Positions 58,318 to 64,000 of a stretch of DNA of 64,000 nt are shown here, in pieces. The DNA comes from Gemmataceae bacterium (GTDB taxonomy: Bacteria > Planctomycetota > Planctomycetia > Gemmatales > Gemmataceae), in NCBI GenBank assembly GCA_022842245.1, contig JALHPZ010000005.1, positions 184,821 through 248,820 on the forward strand. Reading direction: 5' to 3'. How positions within the stretch are numbered: the first letter of the stretch is position 1; every line of letters begins with the position of its first letter. Under the pieces are notes generated by a model. That model worked only from the letters and a program-made list of their open reading frames with translations, was not told the DNA's origin and searched no databases. The position numbers were made by a program, and so were the translations under genes.

Positions 58318-58639
58318 ATCCCTTGCCGCCGACGAAGCCCCGGACGGCGCGGCGGTTTTCCCGCTGATTCCGCCCGAGCTCGGCGTCCATCCGCTGCTGC
58401 TCGCCGCCCTGCACGCCTATGTCTTTCTTGAAGGCTCCGAGGAGGCGGTGCTCAACGGAGCCGTCGCCGAGGAGGCGATGCATTATCTCGTCACGTATCT
58501 CCAGAGGCTGAAGGGGGCCGAGCTGAAGCGGGTCCGGGAAGACCTGGAAACGCTCGCATCCTTCGCGAAGTCGGAGAAGTGGCCAAAGCAGCAGATCCGC
58601 TTCCTGCAAGAATTCCTGACCGAAAACGGAATCGAATAA
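58310..58639 (+). CDS. Conserved-looking 109-residue protein of unknown function
   Basis: Starts at GTG 58310, overlapping the sulfur carrier stop by 8 bp, hence translationally coupled. It is helical and charged: HPLLLAALHAYVFLEGSEEAV, EEAMHYLVTYLQRLKGAELKRV and KSEKWPKQQIRFLQEFLTENG. No metal motif, signal or membrane segment is seen. I do not recognise the family. Its place between the carrier and the activating enzyme suggests an accessory factor for sulfur transfer. Confidence 0.75.
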   Translation: MDESLAADEAPDGAAVFPLIPPELGVHPLLLAALHAYVFLEGSEEAVLNGAVAEEAMHYLVTYLQRLKGAELKRVREDLETLASFAKSEKWPKQQIRFLQEFLTENGIE

Positions 58640-58645
58640 TCCTCC

Positions 58646-59695
58646 ATGAACGACACCTTTGAACGCTATTCCCGCCAGATGCGGGTCCCCGGCATCGGCA
58701 AGGCCGGGCAGGAACGCATCCTGAATTCTCGTGTCACGCTCTGCGGCGTCGGCGCGCTCGGCACCGTCCTCGCCAACGCGCTCGTCCGCGCCGGCGTCGG
58801 CTTCATCCGCGTCATCGACCGCGATTTCGTCGAACCGAGCAACCTCCAGCGCCAGGTGCTCTTCGACGAATCGGACGTGACGAACAACCTGCCGAAGTCC
58901 GAGGCCGCCGTCGCGAAAATGCGGCAGATCAACTCGAGCGTCAAGCTTGAAGCCGTCGTCGCGGACATCAACCGCACGAACATCGAAGACCTCTGCCGCG
59001 ACGCCGACCTGATCCTCGACGGCACCGACAACTTCGAAGTCCGCTACACGATCAACGACGTGGCCGTGAAGCTGAACAAGCCGTGGATCTACGGCGGCGC
59101 CGTCGGCACGGAAGGGATGACCATGACGATCATCCCCGGCCAGACGCCGTGCCTGCGCTGCGTCTTCGAGGCCAGCCCCGGCCCCGGCGAGGTCGGTACC
59201 TGCGAGACCGCCGGCGTGTTGGGGCCGGCCGTCGGTGTCATCGCGAACCTGCAGGCGGCCGAGGCGCTGAAGATCCTCGCGGGCAAGACCGAGGCGATCA
59301 ACCGCGAACTCTTCATGCTGAACCTGTGGGAGAACACGTCCAAGCGCGTGAAGATCGCCCCGCTCGCCGGCCGGAAAGGGAAGTGCCCGTGCTGCGCCCT
59401 CAAGCAGTTCGACTGGCTCGAAGGCGAGCAGGGCACGCAGACGACGAGCCTCTGCGGCCGGAACGCCGTACAGGTGACGCAGCGGGCCGGCACGAAGCTC
59501 GACTTCGCCCAGCTCGCCAGCCAGCTCAAGGCGAGCGGCCCCGTGACGGCGAACAAGTTCCTGTTGAAGTTCACCATCACCGACGCCGGCGAAGGCTACG
59601 AGTTCACCGTCTTCCCCGACGGCCGCGCGATCATCAAGGGCACCGACGACTGCGACCGCGCCAAGACGCTGTACGCGAAGTACATCGGGTATTAA
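58646..59695 (+). CDS. E1-like ThiF/MoeB-family carrier-activating enzyme
   Basis: 349 residues from ATG 58646. The nucleotide-binding loop is TLCGVGALGTVLANAL (31-46), with DRDFVEPSNLQRQVLF and DGTDNFEVR. Zinc is held by Cys169/Cys172 and Cys247/Cys250 (CLRC, CPCC), and Cys186 in GTCETAGVLGP is the expected catalytic cysteine. It should adenylate the sulfur carrier C-terminus for thiocarboxylate formation. No rhodanese domain is present; the C-terminal about 85 residues (LDFAQLASQLKAS, YEFTVFPDGRAIIKG) are an unrecognised small domain. It is distinct from the sequence expected of housekeeping MoeB. Confidence 0.9.
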   Translation: MNDTFERYSRQMRVPGIGKAGQERILNSRVTLCGVGALGTVLANALVRAGVGFIRVIDRDFVEPSNLQRQVLFDESDVTNNLPKSEAAVAKMRQINSSVKLEAVVADINRTNIEDLCRDADLILDGTDNFEVRYTINDVAVKLNKPWIYGGAVGTEGMTMTIIPGQTPCLRCVFEASPGPGEVGTCETAGVLGPAVGVIANLQAAEALKILAGKTEAINRELFMLNLWENTSKRVKIAPLAGRKGKCPCCALKQFDWLEGEQGTQTTSLCGRNAVQVTQRAGTKLDFAQLASQLKASGPVTANKFLLKFTITDAGEGYEFTVFPDGRAIIKGTDDCDRAKTLYAKYIGY

Positions 59696-59755
59696 GTCGT
59701 GGCTCCTTCGAGTAAGATTGAACTGCGTTCATCGCATTACATCGAGCCAACCACG

Positions 59756-60352
59756 ATGCCTGCCCTCCTGCCATCGCCGACTCCGCCCGCCGATTTCCAG
59801 CTGCACCGCTTCACGGCTGCGGAATACGACCAGATGATCCGCGACGGAACCATCGATGGCAAACCGCTCGAACTCCTCGACGGCTGGATCGTGGAAAAAA
59901 TTCCCAAGAACGCCCCCCACGACAGCGCCATCCTCCGGCTTCAACGTCGGCTCATGAAAATACTCGGCGACGAATTCCTCGTCCGGATCCAATCCACGGT
60001 TGAACTCGATCTCAGCATGCCGGACCCCGATGTGGCAATCGTTGCCGGACCGGAAGATCGGTTCGACCAGAACCGACCCGACGCCAACGATATCATGATT
60101 GTCATCGAAGTCTCCGATTCGTCACTCGCTCAAGATCGCGGATTCAAAGCCCGTCTATATGGCCGCAACAAGATTCCCGCCTACTGGATCGTGAACCTCA
60201 AGGATCGCGTCGTCGAGGTCCACACGCTGCCCCGGAACGGCAAGAACCCCGGCTACCGTGACATCATGACCTATCGACCCGGCGACGCCGTCCCCGTCGT
60301 GGTCGGCAAGAAGACCGTCGGCTCGATTCCCGTCTCCGAGATTCTTCCGTGA
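59756..60352 (+). CDS. Uma2 (DUF820) nuclease-family protein
   Basis: 198 residues from ATG 59756. Features typical of Uma2, a PD-(D/E)XK-fold family: FTAAEYDQMIRDGTIDG, LELLDGWIVEKIPKNAPHD, PDPDVAIVAG and IVIEVSDSSLAQDRGFKARLYGRNKIPAYWIVNL (in parts: IVIEVSDSS, AYWIVNL). The family is widely expanded in Planctomycetes and cyanobacteria with no agreed function. It overlaps the next gene by 4 bp. Confidence 0.88.
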   Translation: MPALLPSPTPPADFQLHRFTAAEYDQMIRDGTIDGKPLELLDGWIVEKIPKNAPHDSAILRLQRRLMKILGDEFLVRIQSTVELDLSMPDPDVAIVAGPEDRFDQNRPDANDIMIVIEVSDSSLAQDRGFKARLYGRNKIPAYWIVNLKDRVVEVHTLPRNGKNPGYRDIMTYRPGDAVPVVVGKKTVGSIPVSEILP

Positions 60353-61485
60353 TCTACCTCGACAACGCCGCCACGAGCTTCCCGAAGCCGGAGTTGGTCT
60401 ACACGGCAATGGATGCCTTCGCCCGCACGTCGCTCGCCAACCCCGGCCGCGCCGGGCACAAGATGGCGCTCGCGTCCGAACACGCCCTCGACGACGCGCG
60501 GCACCGGCTCAATCGCTTCCTCAACGGCAAAGGCCCCGAGCGGTTCGCGTTCGCGCTCAACTGCACCGACGCCCTTAACATGGCCTTCAAAGGCGTCCTC
60601 GAACGCGGCGACCACGTCGTCACGACCGACCTCGAACACAACAGTGTCTCGCGGCCGCTCGTCACGATGGCCGAGGCCGGCTTCATCGAGCTGACGCGCA
60701 TCCCGTCCGACGGCGGCGGTACCGTCGATCCGGATGCCTTCGTGAAGGCGATCACTCTGAAGACGAAGATGGTCGCCGTGACGCACGCCTCGAACGTCCT
60801 CGGCACGGTGCAACCCGTCACGGAGATCGGCCGCATCTGCCGTGATCGCAGCGTACTGTTTCTCGTCGATTGCGCGCAAACGATCGGAGCGGTGCCGATC
60901 GACGTGCAGGCGATGCACATCGACCTGCTCGCCTTCCCCGGCCACAAGTGCCTCTTCGGGCCGACCGGTACCGGCGCGCTCTACGTCGCCCCCGGCGTCA
61001 ACATCAAACCTTGGCGCGAGGGCGGCACCGGCGGCGATTCCTCCACGCCGACGCAGCCGAAGGAGTTCCCCTACTGGCTCGAAGGCGGCACGCCGAACGT
61101 CCTCGGCATCGTCGGAATGATCGCCGGTCTCGATTACGTCGAGAAGGAAACGCCGGAGAAATTACGGAAGCACGAGGTTGAACTCTGCGACCGGTTGTTC
61201 CATAAACTCGAAGGCGCGCCGTTCACCTTCGTCGGCCACCGCGATCCGACTCGCCGCGTCGGCACGCTCAGCTTCTACAGCGAGCTGCTCCCGGCCCCCG
61301 AGATCGGCGGCATCCTCGATACCGCCTTCGACATCGCCATCCGCCCCGGCCTGCACTGCGCCCCGTACATCCACCGTGCCGTCGGCAGTTTCCCCGACGG
61401 CCTTGTCCGCGTCAGCCCCGGCCCGTTCAGCACCGCCTCCGATATCGATACACTGGCGAACGCCCTGACGGAAATCCTCGCCTGA
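60349..61485 (+). CDS. Cysteine desulfurase-like class V aminotransferase
   Basis: 378 residues from GTG 60349, overlapping the Uma2 stop by 4 bp. PLP Lys200 lies in AFPGHKCLFGPTGTGALYV, and Cys337 in IRPGLHCAPYIHR occupies the catalytic cysteine position of SufS/CsdA-type desulfurases. It probably removes sulfur from cysteine and passes persulfide to the E1-like enzyme, supplying sulfur for the carrier. Its loop differs from IscS-type enzymes. A selenocysteine or other class V substrate cannot be excluded. Confidence 0.85.
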   Translation: MIYLDNAATSFPKPELVYTAMDAFARTSLANPGRAGHKMALASEHALDDARHRLNRFLNGKGPERFAFALNCTDALNMAFKGVLERGDHVVTTDLEHNSVSRPLVTMAEAGFIELTRIPSDGGGTVDPDAFVKAITLKTKMVAVTHASNVLGTVQPVTEIGRICRDRSVLFLVDCAQTIGAVPIDVQAMHIDLLAFPGHKCLFGPTGTGALYVAPGVNIKPWREGGTGGDSSTPTQPKEFPYWLEGGTPNVLGIVGMIAGLDYVEKETPEKLRKHEVELCDRLFHKLEGAPFTFVGHRDPTRRVGTLSFYSELLPAPEIGGILDTAFDIAIRPGLHCAPYIHRAVGSFPDGLVRVSPGPFSTASDIDTLANALTEILA

Positions 61486-61500
61486 CTCGGAGGGAGACCG

Positions 61501-62004
61501 ATGCGAAGCCTCTTCGTCCTGCTCCTGCTGGCATCCTCCGCGGTCGCCGGCGAACCCGTCTACTCCTGGCGAACGAACGCCGACGATCCCGATCGCGTCT
61601 ACCTCTACCGCGACGGCCAGCAGGTCGGCGGCTGGTGCTATACCGCGAAGCAGTATCGTCCGCTCAACGGCGACGAATGGGGAACGCCGCTCGCCAAGGC
61701 CCCGGTGCAGCCGCCGGCCCGCAGCGCAGCGATCGTCGTCCGGCCGAAGCCGATCACGATATCACAGCCACAAGTCCGCGGCCCGTTCCGCCGGCTCGGC
61801 GCGACGATGGGCCAGACGCTCGCGGAGTTCACGGTGAACCTGATGTTCGACGCCATCCCGAAGGCGGTCGTGCAATCGGTAGCATCCGGCCAGACGCCGG
61901 TGGAGATTCAGCTCACGACCAGCCGCACGGTCGAGTCGAAGGACGGTCAGACGCCGCCGCCGACGCAGAGCGCCACGCGCCGGTTCACCGTTCCGAGACG
62001 ATAA
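61501..62004 (+). CDS. Exported protein of unknown function
   Basis: 167 residues from ATG 61501 (GGAGGG about 8 nt upstream). Signal peptide RSLFVLLLLASSAVAGEP. The mature part contains VYLYRDGQQVGGWCYTAKQYRPL and a Pro-rich C-terminal half. One Cys only. Not recognised. It follows the desulfurase gene by 15 bp and is followed by a strong hairpin, so it may end the operon. Confidence 0.7.
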   Translation: MRSLFVLLLLASSAVAGEPVYSWRTNADDPDRVYLYRDGQQVGGWCYTAKQYRPLNGDEWGTPLAKAPVQPPARSAAIVVRPKPITISQPQVRGPFRRLGATMGQTLAEFTVNLMFDAIPKAVVQSVASGQTPVEIQLTTSRTVESKDGQTPPPTQSATRRFTVPRR

Positions 62005-62012
62005 CGAACTTC

Positions 62013-62092
62013 TTGGCGAGCCGAGCCGCGTGAGCGGCCGGGTGAATCGCCAAGGCGCACGACCCGGCCGCTTACGCGGCTCGGCTCGCCAA
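62013..62092. repeat. 30-bp arm palindrome (GCCGAGCCGCG family), terminator-like
   Basis: 62013-62042 and 62063-62092 are complementary over 30 positions with one G-T pair, loop 20 nt, 9 bp after the stop at 62004. A related half copy lies at 63026-63053. It may end the riboswitch operon. Confidence 0.85.
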
Positions 62093-62220
62093 CTTTTCGT
62101 TTGGACTGCGGCGGCTGGACACCGCATTGGCCTTTTGGGACTCTCTCGATCCCGCCGTGTACGTAAGGCGAACGGCGCGATTTTAGTCCGCCGGTGTTGC
62201 CTGCAAAAGGAGTGCGATTC

Positions 62221-62991
62221 GTGGCGCGCAAGCGACGGAGCACACCCGGTCCGTACTTACTGCACCTGGAGTTGCTTCGCGAGCGCATCCCGGATTTCAA
62301 TTGTTTCCCATACAACCTTCCGGCCATCCACGGACTGACCGCGCTCCCGTTTCATCCGAAGGTCACATTCTTCGTTGGAGAGAACGGGTCGGGCAAATCC
62401 ACCTTGTTGGAAGCCATTGCCGTCGAATGCGGTCTCAACCCGGAGGGCGGCAGTCGGAACTTCAACTTCGCTACGCGAGCTTCGCACTCCCCACTCGGCG
62501 AATGTCTCCGGCTCTCGAAAGCCCCTGCCATGCCCGGGGATAGCTATTTCTTGCGGGCTGAGAGCTTTTACAACGTCGCGACCGAGATAGAGCGGTTGGG
62601 TACTGACCTGTTATTAGCTTATGGCGGCAAGTCCTTGCACGAGCAATCGCACGGGGAGTCATTCTTTGCCTTGTTCGAGAACCGGTTCCGGGACAACGGA
62701 CTGTACCTCATGGACGAACCGGAGGCAGCGCTCTCGCCGAAGCGGCAGTTGCAGTTTCTCAGATTGCTCCACGACTACGTGCGGCGTGGCGGGCAGTTCG
62801 TGATCGCCACCCACTCGCCGATCATCTTGGCGTACCCGGACGCCCGCATCTATCAACTCGACGGCAATGGAGTCCGTGAGGTCGCCTATACAGACACGGA
62901 ACATTACGCGGTCACTCGTGCATTCCTGAGTAATCCTCAGCGCTCCCTCGCGACTTCACTTTCCGATATGAACGAGACCGAATCTTCATAG
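62221..62991 (+). CDS. AAA-family ATPase (RecF/ABC-like)
   Basis: 256 residues from GTG 62221, chosen because AAAAGGAG lies 8 nt upstream and because the product then begins VARKRRSTPG. Walker A FFVGENGSGKSTLLEA is near residue 60, a signature QSHGESFFALFE near 145, Walker B LYLMDEPEAALSP at about 170, and a D/H-loop ATHSPII near 205. No endonuclease or TOPRIM domain is fused. Similar solitary ATPases take part in defence or repair but no partner gene is adjacent. Flanked on both sides by related palindromes. Confidence 0.85.
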   Translation: MARKRRSTPGPYLLHLELLRERIPDFNCFPYNLPAIHGLTALPFHPKVTFFVGENGSGKSTLLEAIAVECGLNPEGGSRNFNFATRASHSPLGECLRLSKAPAMPGDSYFLRAESFYNVATEIERLGTDLLLAYGGKSLHEQSHGESFFALFENRFRDNGLYLMDEPEAALSPKRQLQFLRLLHDYVRRGGQFVIATHSPIILAYPDARIYQLDGNGVREVAYTDTEHYAVTRAFLSNPQRSLATSLSDMNETESS

Positions 62992-63025
62992 TGGCCGTAG
63001 GTCTCGAATACTGGAGCGCGGTTTC

Positions 63026-63053
63026 ACCCGGCCGCTCACGCGGCACGGCTCCC
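63026..63053. repeat. Half copy of the 62013-62092 palindrome
   Basis: ACCCGGCCGCTCACGCGGCACGGCTC matches the right arm of the 62013-62092 palindrome with a few changes, followed by CCCTTTTCA. Lies between the ATPase stop and the sigma-factor gene. Confidence 0.6.
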
Positions 63054-63121
63054 CTTTTCATATTTCCCTCGTAGGAATCCCCCGCGCACGGGAACTCACT
63101 CCTGACGAACGGAGGCGTAGA

Positions 63122-64000
63122 TTGCGGGCGAGATTCTCGACCATCTGTCGGCAGTTCACGGCGGTCGCAGCGGAAGGCGCGGGCGATGCGGAACTGCTCG
63201 CTCGCTTCGGTGCCACGCGGGACGAAGCGGCCTTCGCGCTGCTCGTCCAGCGGCACGGGCCAATGGTCTGGTCCGTCTGCCAGAACCTGCTGGCGAACGC
63301 CGCCGATGCCGACGACGCCTTCCAGGCGACCTTCCTCGCGCTCGTGCGCGGGGCGCAGTCGGTGCGGAAGCCGGAGGCGCTCGGGGCGTGGCTGCACGGG
63401 GTCGCGGTGCGGGTGGCGAACAAGCTGAAGCGGTCGGCCGCGCGGCGGACGAACCGCGAGAAGAAGGCCGCCAACGGGGAAGCCTCCTCGCCGGTTGCCG
63501 ACGGCCGGTGGGACGAACTGCTCGCGGCCGTCCACGAGGAGGTCGCCAAGCTGCCCGACGGGGAGCGCACGGCGTTCGTCGTCTGCTGCCTCGAAGGGGT
63601 GCGCCAGCCGGACGCGATCGCCCGGCTCGGCTGGAAGCCCGGCACGCTCACCGGCCGATTGTCGAAGGCGAAGCAGCGCCTGCTGGATCGCCTCACCCAA
63701 CGCGGCCTCGCGCCGGCGGCGGCCCTCGGCGCGCTCGGCCTCGGTTCCACCACGGGGCAGGCCGCGGTGCCCGCTCCGCTCGTCGCATCCGTCACGAACT
63801 TCGCGGCGAACGCTGGCTCCGTTCCGGCGTCGCTGCTCGAACTCACGCAAGGAGTCACCGAGATGACGATTTCCAAGGTGAAAATGTTGGCCGCGGCCGT
63901 GCTGGTCGCGGGCAGCTTGGCGATCGGCGGCGGGGCCGGCTGGTTCGCGAACGCGGACGCGCAAAGCGCGCCGCGGGCCGTGCCGACGAAGGCCGCGCCG
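63122..64000 (+). CDS. ECF sigma factor with C-terminal membrane extension (partial)
   Basis: Frame open to the right edge, 293 codons with no stop. TTG 63122 is chosen because GGAGG lies 6 nt upstream; no ATG fits. Sigma region 2: DEAAFALLVQRHGPMVWSVC and DDAFQATFLALVRGA; region 4: LPDGERTAFVVCCLEG and WKPGTLTGRLSKAKQRLLDRL. After about residue 195 a Gly/Ala linker and a hydrophobic segment (MLAAAVLVAGSLAIGGGAGWF) follow, as in the planctomycete ECF sigma factors with membrane-bound C-terminal domains. Target genes unknown; the C-terminal domain is off the window. Confidence 0.88.
   Translation, partial: MRARFSTICRQFTAVAAEGAGDAELLARFGATRDEAAFALLVQRHGPMVWSVCQNLLANAADADDAFQATFLALVRGAQSVRKPEALGAWLHGVAVRVANKLKRSAARRTNREKKAANGEASSPVADGRWDELLAAVHEEVAKLPDGERTAFVVCCLEGVRQPDAIARLGWKPGTLTGRLSKAKQRLLDRLTQRGLAPAAALGALGLGSTTGQAAVPAPLVASVTNFAANAGSVPASLLELTQGVTEMTISKVKMLAAAVLVAGSLAIGGGAGWFANADAQSAPRAVPTKAAP

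Noticed and set aside
58045..61485. Molybdopterin or thiamin synthesis cluster
   Set aside because: No moaA/moaE/moeA or thiC/thiG/thiH genes are adjacent, and the riboswitch is SAM-type rather than TPP- or Moco-type.

Overview
The window looks like a chromosome segment of a high-GC planctomycete, most likely of the Gemmataceae. This is inferred from gene content only. The markers are several giant secreted c-type cytochromes of the Pirellula/Verrucomicrobium type, the DUF1549/DUF1553 and DUF1501 pair, a cytochrome-WD40 protein, DUF1571, a YXWGXW-type proline-rich surface protein, and an ECF sigma factor with a C-terminal membrane extension. No rRNA, CRISPR array, transposase or phage module was seen. 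One tRNA is present.

Region by region: 1-8.7 kb holds a partial RsmC-like methyltransferase, a 1,128-residue cytochrome/dehydrogenase, a TPR protein and RNase R. 8.7-16.5 kb is a block of exported proteins (cytochrome-WD40, DUF1549/1553, SMP-30, PepSY, DUF1501). 16.6-22.7 kb has a palindromic repeat element, a SMI1/KNR4 gene altered by an 88-bp tandem duplication, a beta-helix protein, a ceramidase-like protein, an MFS transporter and an AIM24 protein. 22.8-27.6 kb has a second large cytochrome and an overlapping exported protein. 27.8-30.5 kb is housekeeping: leuA, iscA-type, hscB, tRNA-Val. 30.5-41.6 kb has PilZ, DUF1571, a double metallo-beta-lactamase, a cyclase/DUF362 fusion, larC, the proline-rich protein and a PP2C phosphatase. 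41.7-50.8 kb has alpha-glucan phosphorylase, bestrophin with beta-carbonic anhydrase, then the scpB-DUF420-maf-GT9-MFS run. 50.9-55.3 kb is the sdhCAB operon, interrupted by a ParB-like gene.

The most interesting locus is 56.45-61.5 kb. A SAM-I-type riboswitch precedes a threonine-synthase-family PLP enzyme, a ThiS/MoaD-like sulfur carrier ending in Gly-Gly, a 109-residue protein of unknown function, an E1-like (ThiF/MoeB) activating enzyme, a Uma2 nuclease-family protein and a cysteine desulfurase-like enzyme. Together these look like a SAM-repressed, protein-thiocarboxylate route from O-phosphohomoserine to homocysteine. It would be analogous to the MetM/MetO route known from Streptomyces, but here with its own activation and desulfurase enzymes and an uncharacterised extra protein. 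The function is inferred and not shown by sequence alone.

The window also carries several families of palindromic repeats in gene junctions. One family occurs twice, inside the sdh operon and inside the riboswitch operon. Another flanks an isolated AAA ATPase gene near the right end. Gene starts were chosen by signal peptides, visible Shine-Dalgarno sequences and family length, and are often downstream of the longest possible start.
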